Shown: one piece after another, positions 7,234 to 22,200 of the stretch
Layout: each line of letters starts with the position of its first letter
Numbering within the stretch: position 1 is the first letter of the stretch
Assembly (NCBI GenBank): GCA_018066045.1
Contig: JAGHSD010000021.1
Location: forward strand, 1 to 38,490
Direction: 5' to 3'
DNA from: Candidatus Darwinimomas equi
GTDB taxonomy: Bacteria > Bacillota > Clostridia > Lachnospirales > Lachnospiraceae
DNA: 38,490 nt
Position numbers and translations under genes: made by a program
The notes under the pieces: generated by a model
The model's database searches: none
What the model was told of the DNA's origin: nothing
Seen by the model: the letters and a program-made list of their open reading frames with translations, nothing else

Positions 7234-10200
7234 TTATTCCGGTACCTTGTATGAATTTGAAACAATACCTGTGCCTTCTGGCAACTGAAGAACCGAAGAT
7301 CTCAGTTCTCCCGTCAAATTAACCATTTTGCCCGGAAGTTCTATTTTGTAGTTGTTATATTTAATGGCAATAAGATACGTTGTGCCCGGTTTGTCCACAT
7401 AGGACTGTCCGTATTCTTTGATCAATCCATCTGAATTTATTTTAAATCTGTGGTATTTATCACCAATATATTGTTCGCTGCAGGATTCCCATCTGATATC
7501 TGCTATCAAATCAATTCCTGATACTCCTGATGACAAGTATTTGTATCCATCCGCATTCCCAAATTCAAATCTGTATCTGAATCTCAATACATTATTGTCA
7601 ATTACACCCACTTTGCTTGAATATGTAAATGCATAATACAGTATTCTATATCCGCCGTTCTCCTTATCAAACAGAGGTACCCATCCATATCTTGATGATG
7701 TTGTCACGCGATCAGCTCCATCATCCATCAGTAAAATACCCTCTGCATCGCTTGGACTGCCGATAAGTCCCGGTGTCCTTATTAATCCAACTCCGCCGTA
7801 CTTATTGGCAGCACTCTTATCAACTACATGACCGGAAATAAACGTGAATGATTTACAATCAACAGTATGTCCGTTCAGGTTGAACTCGATATCAGCAGCA
7901 TTCATATAATCCGTATCCGGATGAGATATATCCTTCAGCAATATGATCTGATCTCCCGGAATTGAATCATGGAACGCATATTCAAGTTTTTCGTACTTCA
8001 TATTCGTTCTTGTATTCTCAGCTTCCGCATTAACAGGATCATTGTAAACGACTTTATGCGGATACTTCGCTCTCGTTTTCTCATCCTTGTTTTCCGTACA
8101 GATATAATCTTTATCGCAGAAATCCGTCACATGCTCTTTATAAATTCCGCCTCTGAGGACTATCCTGGCATCACTGCCGGATGCTGACAGATGTCCGTAT
8201 ACTCTTGCTCCATCACTGAATATCTCGATGAGTGCTTCATCCTCTGCCTTAATATCGCCTGCTATGTCCACGCTCGGAGTTGCCCGATTTATATGAAGCT
8301 CTGATCCATACCCTGTTACGGATATCGCCACGGATTCATCCTCGGATGCAGTTGCAATCTTACCGTTGTACATATCAAGCTTCGCATAATCACTCAGGGA
8401 AATGCTTCCGGTCAATGTGTTTCCGCCTAAATCAAGCGATATCATATCTCCGCCTATCCTATTTACAGTTACATTTTCCTCGGTATCCTTAAGCAGTGTT
8501 ACTGCTGCTATATCCATAGGACGTACTCTGTATGAATAGATATCATCAAAAGGTGCCTGAAGCGAATTGTATGTATACTCTGTACCACTCTGTAATGTAA
8601 TCTTTGCAACCGGATCTTTGGCTCCGAGAGTCCACGGATAATCGGTCTTTGTAGACTTGTCCGTGTTCTCAACCCAGTCGGGTTTCTGAGGGCTCAGAGT
8701 GATATTGTATCCTGGCTGTTTACGCTTTGTTTCAATATCATTCTTTGTATCATCATCATATATACCGCTGTTTACATGCAGTTCCGGATTCCCTGACAAT
8801 ACTTCATAAACAATCTTTTTAAAGCTGCCCTCTTCATATACAGTCTCTCCGCCACCTGATTTCAGATTAATATCCGTATATGTTCCGCGATCACAGATCA
8901 GCTTTCCGCCATTCTGCTCTACTGTAAGACCGGTGTATTTTGCTCCGTTAAAAGTAAGCTCACCGCTTGCTTCAACTATGTTCAGACTATCAGTTCCCTC
9001 GATATTTACACCATGTCCGAGCAACAGACTTCCACCTTCAATACTGAACAGTTTTCCGCTTCCTGTAATAGTAGAATATGCGTTTGAATCATTTACAATC
9101 AACGGTACTTTCTGAGAACTTACTGTAATTGCAGCATTTGTCGGACTGTTTACAGTAATGGTATGCTTGTTTAGTTCAAAATAAACATCCGTTCTTTCAT
9201 CATCTGCATTAAATTCAACCCTATCACTGTCTCCTATCGTTATATCTTTCAGCAGCCAAATATTATCCGCATCTTCATCAGCGCTGGCTTTTTCAAATGC
9301 TTCTTTAAGTGATGTATGATATGTATCGGGTCTTGCTATTCCATCTATTACCTTGTAACTCACATATGCAACCGGATCCCCGAGTGTCCACGGATACAGA
9401 TCTTTTGTTAAATCATCTGTATTTGTTACCCATCCCGGCTTCAATGGATTCAGAATGATATTGTATAATAGTGCTCTCTTGGCTTCGATATACTCCTTTG
9501 TAAAGTCATCGTATACACCTCCGTTGATAGAGCATACCGGAGAGGTATTCTGAGGTTCATAGATAATATGTGCATACTTTCCGTCTGTTAATGTAATGCT
9601 GCCTGCCGACGGCTCCAGTTTAAGAGCAGTAAATGTTCCCGACTTAAACTCAGTATAACTGCCGGGGCCGTTCTGCTCAAATATCAAATCATCTGTAATT
9701 CCTTTGATGCTGATACTGTCAGCAAGTGTCAGTTCTGCTCCGTTATCAAACAGTCTTCCGGTTCCTTCTATCTCACCGTTTTTAACAGTAATATCGATTC
9801 CCTGGCCTACCGTGATTGCAGCCCTCAGAGACTCTGCTGTCAATCCTATTGAGAGTGTATGTGTACCGAGGTCAAATGTATAATTCTTCGTTCCCGGGAT
9901 ACCGTCTAACTTTTGTGCGACAGCCTCTTCTCCTGTTACTATCTGTGCATCCTTAAGCAGAGTGATCTGATAAGTAATCTGATAAGCTGCTGCATCCGCA
10001 TTGGCTGTATCAAATGCAGCTTTAACAGATGCATGATATGTCGGATTCTTTACTGCTCCGGTCACATCCGCAAGATAGTCAACCCTTGCGACAGCACCGT
10101 CCCACTTTGCATAGAGCCAAAGTGGATTCGGGTCTGTATCAGCGATAGTGCGGGTTTCAAAAATCCACTTCTCACCCCAGTCCGGATTACCTGCAGCGTC

Positions 10201-13200
10201 TTTGTTTACTGTTCCGTCTTTGGTGTACCATGCATCGAAGGTAACTCCTTCTTTAGTCATGGCTGCTGGTTTTATTACTCTTTCACCGATTGAAACAGTC
10301 TGATCTTCTGGTGCAGGTGTGCCACCCTTGGCATCGAATTTAACTACTCTGCCCCTGTCGATCGTCCACGGATGAGATGCCAGACCTGATTTCTTCCAAC
10401 AGTAACCTGCGGGAAGTCCTACATTGTCAAATGCAGTCTTGGCCTTCTCTGTATAGAAGCCTCCGGTTATATTTAGTTTGTCCTCTTCTGATGCAGGCTT
10501 AGGAATATTAGTTCCACCCGAAATATAACCTCCGGTGATTCCACCGGTGATTTTACCGGTCTGCGGATTATTGACATAGACAACATTTCCGTTATCACCA
10601 CCAGCTTCTACAGTTCCTCCGCTTATACTAAATGCACCATATTGATTAAAGCTGATAACATTTGTGGCGGCTGTTATTGCTCCAGCGGTAATATTGACAC
10701 CACCGCCTTTTTGAGTCTGCGAGTCATCATTTACCTTAAAGGCAGTCTTTAATGAGTATATCGTCCCCGCACCCTTGACTGAAAGTGTAGATCCACTGTC
10801 AACAGTAAACACTGCAGTATCTACCAAATGTTCTGAGATATCGTAATCTGCAAGATTCAGGGTCATGTCATTTTTGACATCATATGTCCCATACGGCTGA
10901 CCTGACACCGGTTGTGCATTCAGTGAAGATATAAAATTATCCAACAGTTTCACGCTGATAGAAACATCGATATAGTCTCCGGCTATTCCGTATATCGCCT
11001 TATTCGCCTCGTCTAAAGCCTCTTTAAGAGTCTTGTAATCCTTATCGATCACGACTTTGATCGGCTGATCCACCTCGGTTTTCAGTTTGCCTTCGATCTT
11101 GAGATGAACTCTATCCTTCCAGTTTGCCTTCAGATTATAAGGCTTATTGATTACTGTGGTTTCGAAATTGAAATCTGCGTTTCCGTCCTTCCAGCTTGAC
11201 AATACATAATTCTTGTCGATCGGAGTATACTCACTTGGAACCGGCTTTCTCGCTTTTCCTCCTTCATCTATCCACTGAGCATCCGGAACTTTTGAAGTTA
11301 TCTTTTTAGCATCTGTGTTTCCTGTGTCGAATGTAACCTTATACCTGTATTCTGCGGTAAACAGAGTATCCTTACTTGCTGTATAGGACTCTCCGCCCTG
11401 ATACAGAAGATTATTGGCATCACATCTCCACCCCTTGCATTCACTTCCGTTGCCCTTATTTGGACGCGCTTCAACAGTTATGACAGTTCCCTTGGGGACA
11501 TAAAATGCCTCCGGTACCGCAGATCCACCCTTGGAATCATATTCTATCCTGACCATTTCATCTTTAGGCTTATTTCCTTTTTTGCTGTTAAACAGCAGTT
11601 CGAATAAACCAGCTGTTATTGCAACAGCTGCAATAGTACATCCGGTGATAGCCAGCGTTTTCAGACTCACCATCGTCTTTGCCTTTAATAAAGCATATGT
11701 TACTGTAACCGTAATAGCTGTACCGGCAGTGATGACAAATATCTCTTTAAGTGCTTCCAGTGATCCGTGGTTCCAGTTGATATTTCCTCTCGCACTACCC
11801 GGATCTATCGCATAGTCTCCCTCACTGACACAGGTACTGGCTTCTGAAGCGCAGTCGAATTCGTCAACGCCCTGCATCTTGATACCACAGTCTTTGCCGT
11901 TGATGGTCGAATTATTAAGTTTCAGATCGACCTTTCCTCCGGTTTCCGGAGTTCCATATTCTGCTTTAAATGAATTGATACCATCATTTGTGGTTCCGGT
12001 TATGCGACTTCCGCCCTCGACCTTCAGTGTGACTGTCTTCGCTGCTCCTGACCCTGAAGCTGACGGGTTTACGGTTATTCCTGTAGTACCGGTTACCGTA
12101 GATCCTGTCACTGTCATCGCTCCGCCATCAACGCTCAGGGCTGCAGCGGCAGCGCTTGTAACAGTAAGACCACTCAATACTACCGTTCCGTCTTTGGTCT
12201 TTACAGCTGTACCGGCATTATTGATGACTTTTCCGTTTTTGACCGTTACATCTCCGCCCGTAATCTGAACAGCGCCCGAAAGCCTGCTTGCCGGATTTGC
12301 AGTGATGGTATGTCCGCCAAGATCAAGTATCAGTTTTTTGCCGGTTATCACGATCGGCTCATATACCGTTACATTATCAAGAACTTTAACTATCTCTCCC
12401 GGTAATGCCGCATCTACTGCATCCTGAATAGAAGAGAAGCTTAACTCCTTTCCGTCCCTTACTATCTTAGCGACTCTGTCTCCCCATCTTGCATAGAGCG
12501 TCATACCGGATGTGACCGCGTCACTTCCGAAGTTCCACTTTCTTCCCCAGTCAGGTGCTCCTGTTGCAGGATCCAGCGCGCCGCTCTTTGTAAACCATCC
12601 GTCAAAAATCTTTGTATCTGAAGGCTTATGAGCAAATTGCGGTTCTTCTTCTTTTGTGATTACATGACCGTGATCATAATATCTTACAAGATCCGCCGTA
12701 GAACCGCCTTCGAAGGTTCCGCCGTTGCCCTTAAATGTAACCGCATAATTATTGATACCTACAGAATAACGATATATTGCACCCGCACCATTATCTATAA
12801 CTCCGTATCCATCGTGCAGCATTCCCATGTGGCCGATCGTCCTGCCCGGATACAGCGATGATGCATCGTTCGGAGATATGCTGAAGCTTCCTCCGGTTAT
12901 ATCTCCTGCAACACCTGTCAGTGAAGATATCTGAGTAATATCATACCTCACAGCACCCTGGAAATTACCGCCTGAGATTATGATGTCCTTGCTTGTTTCA
13001 CTGACAAACTTGACCTCCAGTGCAGAACCGCTATTGTTATTGATACTTCCGTTCTTATCGCTGCTGCTGTCAAGTATACTAATCTTTCCTGCAGACTGAA
13101 CTGCCGGAGCGCTTCTGTTTACAGTAATACTCTTACCGTTCAGATCAAGTGTTATATTTCCTGCAAATTCAAGTGTCTTTGCAGTCTGTCCTGAAAGCGG

Positions 13201-16200
13201 ATAGCTGTTCTCAAGCTTCAGTGTGCCGCCCGTATGCTCATACGCATATTTAACGGCCTTTTCAAGATCGTTGAATGCCAGTGTCTTTGTACCCACTGTA
13301 TATATAGCCGCCATATCTGAACTGCTGATTACCTCATAAGGATATGTACCGTCTTCAGTTCTATTCAGCCATACATATCCATCAGCAAGCTTCACAGCTG
13401 TTCCATTTACAGAAGCATATGCCTCACTGTCATACAGACCTCCTGCCAGAGTGATATTTCCGGTCTTTTCCTGAGATGCAGCTGCACTCATAGCGCCTCT
13501 GATTTTGCCTGCGATTATCTCTGCATCACCCTGTCCGACAGATATTGAACCGCCCTTGAGACCGGTATTGTTGATAAGCCCGTATGCCGTCTTATCAGCT
13601 GAATCTGTTATCGTCAGCTTTCCGGAACCTGATTTACTGATGAGACTTCCACGGGCTATAGATCCTGTCAGATTCTTACCTTTCAGATCCACAGTCAGTC
13701 CTGTCTCCAAATCAAATGCAAGCGTTTCATTTATATCGCAGTTATCCAGGAGTGTAAGAGCAGCCGTTCCCTCTGTAAATGCATTTGCTGCTGCCACCGC
13801 ATCAGCGATAGAATTATAATTCTTCGTTTCTCCCGCATGTTCAAGAGCTGCCACGGCATGTGACCACTTTGCAAAGAGCTCTACATCACTCTTAATCTCA
13901 TTATCAAAGCTCCACTTGGTTCCCCAGTCACCTGTCGATCTTCCGTCCTTCTCGAACCATCCCTCAAACGCCAGATCCTTAACATACGGAGTCACCTCTT
14001 TTGCCTTCTGTCCGTATTCTACGGGCTGCGGATTAACTGTCACATCCTTATTGAGCGTGTTAAATGTTACTGTAAACTTCCTGATGCTTACCTGCTTCGG
14101 ATAAGCAGTCTGCGTCTCCGTATCAGTATTGTCTGTAACTTCGTATCCTTCTTTCAAGTATCCTTCAGAACTGATTACTCCGGATATCTCTTTTTTACCC
14201 GGTGCCTCGCTGTAGATACCACCGTAGATATCACCTGCAGGCTTCTGTCCCTGCTGAACATTTTCATAAACTATGCTGCCCTGATATCTTCCTGAACCTA
14301 TGCTCAGTTTCTTTGAAGGATCGCTCATACTGATCACTATTCCTGATGATGCAGTATTGCTTAAGCTTCCTTCCGCTTCTGTTCCGTCCACTGAACCAAC
14401 TCCTGTTTTGCCGTAAACAGTGAGATTTGCTCCGACAACAGATATAAGCGGCTGTCCGGCAACACTACCACTCAGTGCATAATCGTTAAGGTCTATCTCG
14501 ACATTCTTATAAAGAACATATGATGTATTCTTCTCATAGTTATTAAGAAGTTGCAGGATTCCTTCATCCTTTGTATTTGCAAATGTTACCGCATCTTCAA
14601 ATGTTGCAAAGTATTCTGTATGTTCAATCTGTTCTCCGCCCTGGCCTTCAGTCATCCATGTATATGAAGCAACCTTATCAGCATCATGTACTACGGCATA
14701 CGGATAATCCTCGGAAGTTCTGTATATCCAGTCGGAATTCTCAGCCAGAGTGATATATGTTCCCGTACTCTTTCGGTCATATTCACCGCCATTCAAGGTG
14801 ATAGTCGCATGAGCTGTATCAAGTGAACCTGTTGAGAAAGCACCCTTGATCTTGCCTCCGTTTATCGCAACCTTTGCACTCGAATTTCTGGAGCTATCAT
14901 AATATACAGCACCTCTCCTGCCGGTTATATATCCTGATGCAATAGTCAGTGATCCGTCTGCGATGCTGATAGCATCTCCTGATTCATTGCTGTTTTCTAT
15001 ACGTCCTGTCGTGACTGTGCTGTCTTTGAGGATCAGATGTCCCTTACCCAGAATCCTAAGCAGAGCACCCTCTGTATTTCCTGTTATATCGTATCCGTTA
15101 AGATCAAGTGTAAGCTCTGCTTTCTTATCATTGAATTCACTCCATGTATGCTCTCCTGCCGGTATATCGACATTTGTCATGAGCTTCAGTACTGCATCCG
15201 GATATATTGCTTTTTCTGCCGCATCTTTTGCCGCATCTGACAGGTTTTCATACTGCTTTACTACAGTCTTGCCCTCAGCATCAGTATATGATACCTCTGC
15301 CAACGCATCTGCCCATGCTGCTCTAAGTGTCAGATTTTCTGTCACTACATCCGTATCAAAGTTCCACGGTTCATCACTCCATGTCTGCTCATCAATCTTT
15401 GCATACCATCCGCCGAGAACTTTATCCGTAAATGAAGCTTTCGGACGAATATCCTGTCCGATAGTCTTTCCATATTGAACTGTTACTGATGAAGGACCGT
15501 CAAGAGTACCGCCGTTAGCATCATATGTAACCTCATAGCTGGTTTCACTAAGTAGTACTACCCTATATGGATATGCATTCTTAGTAGTTGCATCCGTATT
15601 GTCAGCAACACCATATTCCGGATTGATAAATGTCTTTTCCGGCTTATCACTGTAGATACCACCTTTGATTGCACCGGTATATCCATCAGCTATTCCGCCT
15701 GCTCCCTCATATGAAAGCTTACCCTTTATCTCTCCGCCTGATATCTCAAGCTTCATACAGTTATTCCAGAATCCTGCTGCTATTCCATCAGTGCCTGCTA
15801 TGATTCCGTCAGCGGGGGCAGTTATAGAACCGCTGATCATCTTGATGCCGTCGTAGTTGAAATCTGACCATATTGCATTGTATCCTTCGATTGCAACACC
15901 ATCTATGATAAGTGTATCATCCTTTACAGTTTCATCTCCAAACAGTGCAACTGCATATGAATTACCGGATGTACTGTTGTTGATGATTCTTCCTCTTGCG
16001 GTATCACCCGTTGAAGAATCTGTGATCTTAAGACTCGTTCCGTCTACCCTGATTACACAGTCTGTCAGGCTTCCTGAGATATTCCGTCCATTAAGATCAA
16101 GCGTGATATTCTTATCTATAACAATTGTTGACGCTGCCTCTACAGTCTTATAAAGTGTTACTGTATCTGTATCTGCATCTGATGCTGACGCGAGAGCTGC

Positions 16201-19200
16201 AGTCAGACTCGTATAGTATTCCGGCCTGGTCAGTCTTGTTGATATGATACTTGCTTCTGCCTCATCCCACTTAGCGTGGAGAGTTATTTCTGCAGTTACG
16301 ATATCTTTTTCAAAGTTCCACTTTTCTCCCCAGTTTCCTGATGTTGTTCCGTCCTCCTTGAACCATCCGCTGAATACCCATCCTTCAGCATAAGGTTTCT
16401 GTGGCTCAACAACCTTGGCACCATATTCTATTGTCTGTGGCTCAACTGTTACACCGTCTTTATGGGTGTGGAATGTTACCGTATACGTATTGGTGGTCCA
16501 CTTAGCATACAGAGTTGTATCCTTTGTTATGGTATCTCTTTCGAAGTTCCACGGTTCTCCCCAGTTTCCTGATTCAGTTCCATCTTCTTTGAACCATCCG
16601 TCAAAGGTATATCCTTTTTCTGTCGGATCTTCCGGCTTTACGACTTTGCCGCCGTTAGCCACATACTGAACATCATAATAAGTGTCTCCATGTCCGTTCA
16701 GTTCAAACTCAACTCTGAAGGCCTGTCCTACCGTGTATGGATAGGCTATCTTTGTAGCTTCATCTTTATTATCCAGAACACCATAGCCTTCCGCCATATA
16801 CGAACGTGCAGACTTGTCGCTGTAATATCCGCCTGTGATATTACCGTGATTGGTCATTGATCCTGCACCTGCATACTCTACAGAACCCTTGAAGTATCCA
16901 TCGCTGATGTTCAGTGATACAACGCTGTTCCACCATGAAAGTGATGTACTGTACTCAATACCTGAAGCACTTATATATCCACCGCTGATATTGAGAGTAT
17001 GATAATTCCAGTCGGAAACCACTCCGTTATAACCGGATATCGTTCCGCCTGTCATAGTGAATGCGTATTCATTTGTTTCATCATCAGCAGTCAGGATGAC
17101 AGCATATGAGGCAGGATCAGTGCTTGTATTTTCTATCTTTCCTTCCTTGCTGATGGATGTATCTGTAACGGTAAATCCAGCATTTTCAACAGCGATGATG
17201 TATCTGTCATCATTTCCCGACAGAGTCTGACCGTTCAGATCAAGAGTGATGCTGTGATTTACGGTCAATGCTTCCGTCACTTCAAACGGTTTAAGGAGCT
17301 TTACAGTATCTCCATTCTGTGCTGCCGCAAATGCTTCCTCAGCAGTTCTGTAATATGTCGTATTCTGTGAATCAATAACAACAGCCGCTGCCTCTGACCA
17401 CTTTGCGTGGAGAGTTACTGCTGCGGTTACGGTATCATTTTCAAAGCTCCACTGATCTCCCCAGCTTCCTGACTTTGTTCCGTCTTCTTTGAACCAGCCG
17501 TCGAAGAGATATCCGATTTCTGACGGAATTGGCGGTTCTGCTATCTTACCGCCATGTGCCACAGACTGACTTGCAATCTGTGCGCCGTGTTCATGCATAT
17601 CAAAGGATACTTCATACTTATTCTGATCCCACTTTGCGTGGAGAGTCATATTACTCTTTACAGGATCTGTAGTGAAGTTCCATGCATTATCAAACGATCT
17701 GTCCTTGAACCAGCCTCCGAATGTGTATCCTTCTTCCTGCGGCGTCTCAGGCTGTTTAGCCATCTCACCGTACGGAACTGACTGAGTATCGATCTGCTCA
17801 CCATGTCCGTTCATATTGAAGTAGACATTGTAGTTTTTCTTAGCCCACTTTGCGTAGAGAGTCATATCCGACTCTACAGGGTCCGTATCAAAGTTCCATC
17901 TGTTCGCACATTCAGGCTCCCTGAACCAGCCTCCGAATTCATATCCTTCTTCAGATACTGCCGATGGAGTCGATATGGTTGCCATCGGAATCACACTCAG
18001 AGTTGCCGGCTGTGGTTCTCCGTGTCCCTGAAGGTCAAAGCTTACTGTATAGTACCTCTCGTCAACTATGAAAGGATATGTTTTTTTATCTTCGTCGGTA
18101 TTTTCATAGAAGCGGGCCTGAGTTCCCTCCGCCAGATACTCTGAATAGTCTTTATTGAATTTACCGCCGATTATACTGAGTTTCGGATTCGCACCCATCT
18201 CGCTGATATTCCAGCGTCCTCCGGTAATAACTGCCCTATGGTTATTAAGGTCGAGTGCTCCTGCGAAATCTATGCTCTCTGCAAACTCAACTCTGCCAGA
18301 TCCAAAAGTATCCATATACAGATTTTCGATAGTAGCTCTTGAAGCGGAACTGTTGTCAAATTTAGCAACGGAACCGCTGGCGATACCTATAGTACCTATA
18401 GTACCTATAGTACCTATAGTACCTATAGTGCCACTCGTAGTTGTCGTGAATGTGTGTCCTGCCAGATCTATCGTTACGGTATATCTGTGTGATTCTTCGT
18501 CTCCTATATAAACGCTATCTTCTAATGATACCGCGTCGAGTAATGTAATCGTCTCAGTCCTGTCTGCATCTGCCAGTGCATCCCTAATGGTACGATAGTA
18601 AATCGTATCATTATTTACTCTTGATATATTTGGTACACTTGCAACACATATTGAAATATTATCTACTGACCACGGATATACTGCATCTTTGACATTCCTT
18701 ATTATTCCCTTGCCGGTTTTGATAGTTGCAAAGGTCTGGTCAGGTGAGAGATTATAGTTTCCGCCATTAATATTTATTTTACAATTGCTGTCAGCTGAAC
18801 TTTTCCCCTTCCAGCTTCCCAGTTTGAAGTTGCCTCCTGTTACATCAGCTGTGTAGTTATTATGAGTGTTATCATCATCATACATCCAAGTATCAAGTTC
18901 AAAATCACCGGAGCTGATGCTCAGCTTCTGGTTGCTTCCGTTTCCATTTGCAGAGATAATTGTGTGTCCCTTATGGAATCCTCCGTTTATTGTCAATACA
19001 TCCTTATCACATGATAACGCAGCTATTCTGTCTCCATACGTGTTGACATTATTAAGTACAAGTGAAGTATTATAGGCATTCAGCCAGAACAATGCCGTTT
19101 TGTTATTCTCATCTGCGGAGCTGACGGTTCCGTTCTGAATAGTGATTGTCTTGCCCTCACCGTGTACAGTCGGAAATCTTGACACAAGTGTCTTACCGTT

Positions 19201-22200
19201 AAGATCTATCGTAAAGGTCTTATCAAGATTCAACTGCTCACCTGTCGCTGAATCACCTCCGACTACGATTCCGTCTTTTAATACATATACGGTAGACCCA
19301 TCAGATGCCTTATTTACCGCTTCCGAAAGTGAAGCAAAGTATATTTTCTCTACCGACCCGTTGTTTATCCTGTATGCTTCTGCCTCTGTCCACTTTGCGT
19401 GAAGAGTTATGTCTGCTGTTACAGTATTTTCTTCAAAGTTCCACTTTTCTCCCCAATCCGAACCGGTACCATCTTTTGTGAACCATCCGTCAAACAGATA
19501 ACCCTCCGCTGTCGGATCTGCCGGTTTGGTTATATTGCCGCCATGTGCCACAGACTGACTTGCGATCTGTGCGCCGTGTCCATGCATATCAAAGCTGGCT
19601 GTATATTTTTTGATAGTCCACTTGGCGTAGAGAGTCATATTACTCTTTACAGTATCTGTATCAAAGTTCCATCTGTTTTCACATCCGGACTCTTTGAACC
19701 AGCCATCAAATGAGTAACTTACATCTGACGGAGTTGCCGGAGCTGCAAATGTATATCCGGCTCTTGCTTTCACAGGAGCTATCTCCCCGCCATGACCGTT
19801 GAGAACAAAGGATACTGTGTATCCCTTGTCTACCAGATATGGATAGTCATTCCTATCAGCGTAAGGATTATCGAAGAAATAGCATCCTGTCGCCAGACAA
19901 CCCTCTGAAAGTCTGGTATTAAACTTTCCTCCGGATATCCTGAGCTTTCCTGACTCAATGGATGGAAGGGACATTGTACTAATCTTCCACTTGCCGGATA
20001 TAATTTCAGTTTCACAGTCTAATAGTCTGACACTTCCTTCGACATTTACATTTTCAAATATGATCTTGCCACCCGCGGAGTTACCTGTGGTAAAGTTGGT
20101 AAATGTGCCATTTTCATTACTGCTTGTGATATTAAGTGTTGTATCCTCTGCTACCGAAATCGTTTGCTTATCTGAAGATGTAAGCTTCTTACCATTCAGA
20201 TCAAGGGTTATGGTTTTCCCTGCATCCGAGCAACTTACAGTAACGGACTCTTCCAGAATCACATCCTTGCAGAGAGTCACCGTCCTTGTCTCATGAACAT
20301 CATTAAGAGCCGCACCTATCGTACGGTAATATATATTATTCTTTGGGTTATCTGCAGGCACTGCACCCGGTACATATGCTTCACATTCCTCTGCTGATCC
20401 TACAGTATACTGGTATGGAGCATATTCAGAATCATGATTATCCGGATAATTCTTTACGATACTTGATCCATCAGCGATAGTAATCCTTGCGTCATCAGGA
20501 TCAAGGTTGAAGTCTGCAGAAAGCACAGTAGTCGTCCCATAGGATGTACTGCCTGCCGGAGTTCCCCATTCGCCAAGCTTAAACTGTCCACTAATGATAT
20601 TTCTGGTTATGTTAGTGTGACGTGGATAGTGCGTAAAGAACCACGATTCAAGCTCATAAGTTCCTCCCTCAACTTCCAGCTTAGCACGATTTCTGTCCGT
20701 AATTTGACCTGATACCAGACTGCATGCATCCACATTGGAATTTCTGAATGCTACCCCGGTCAAAGCAGTCAAATCCGAACTGAAATCGACCGGACAGTAT
20801 CCTGCTATGCTTACACTTGCAAAAGAGATCTGTGCTCCGTTTTGTAACTGGAACATAGAAAATGCATAAGGATATTTGCCGGATTCATCTTTTGCCGACA
20901 TGGTCGTCGTAATATTACCATTTTTGATTTCAACAATTGAACTTACCGGAATATCTCCAATTCTTTCTCTGTTTCCCGCATCTCTCTGTCCGCCAATTAT
21001 CAGTGTCTTTCCATTCAGGTCAAGGATGACATTCTTGCTGAACTTAATTGCCTCGTGAACTGCTGTTCCATCTTTGTCATATCCTTCTTTTCTTACGGTC
21101 AGATCCTTAAGCAGAACAACCGTATCCCGCGGTATGATTCCAGTAACATTATCAAGCGCATCTGAAAGCGAAGCATAATATATCTTCACATCCGTACCGG
21201 ATTTCTCCACATATGCTTCAGATTCTGCAATTTTAACAATGGTATACTTGTAATCAGATGCTGTATCCGGATTATTCTGTACTCCATAACCATCTGCGAT
21301 GTGCGATGCATTCGGAGCAATCTTAAACAATCCTCCGGTAATATTTATTCTGGCTGATTCGGCCTTGCTTAAGACTCCATCGTATTTACCGGCTTTTATT
21401 TCAAGTAATGCACTATCTTTGACTTCGATATCTCCTGTTATCTCTATATCAGAACGAGATACCTCTGTATCGGATGTCACTGGTTTCAGAACTCTGATTT
21501 TAGCATTTGCAGATGCGTCTGATACTGCCCGGGACAACGAATAATATCCCAGACCTTCGATGTTTTTATCTGTATCAGAATAGTTCTCTGCTGCTGCGTT
21601 TTCTTTTTTATCGACTGTGTACGGATAATCAGCATCCCCTGATCTGAACTGGCGATGAGTTGCAGAATTGCCTGCGTATAATCTGCTGTCAAGTTTATGA
21701 GTAAACAGACCGCCGGTTATCTTTCCATAGTTTCCTTCAAAACTGTTTCCAACAATAATAGAGCCTTTGAATTTACCGGAACTGATTGCAATATCTTCAA
21801 CGATATTTTGAGTATCTTTTAATGCATTCCCCTGAGCAGTAATATTCAAATTAGACAAATCAATATCATAGTATTTAAACTCTATTCCATTGTATCCTAT
21901 ATAATTTCCGGCACTGATCTTCAGGGGTATCCAACCGTTTTGATTCATTAACCTTAAAACATAGGCTGAAGAACTATCACTCTTATTTTCTATTGTTCCG
22001 GCGCTTTCTCCTGAACCTGCTGCAGAACTGTCAATTATTGAAAGCTTAATATTTTCAATGTCCAGCAAAGGTCCCGCATAGTTTCCTGTGATTGTCTTTC
22101 CGTTTAAATCAAACGTAACGGCAATACTGCTGCTTCTTTTCCATAAGAGGTTCCCTGCCGGGATAGTAATATTCTTAAGTAGTGTAACCGTGCTTCCATC

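Noticed and set aside
18385-18429. CRISPR-like array
   Set aside because: Tandem 9-bp units have no spacers and sit in frame within the mega-gene; no cas genes are present.
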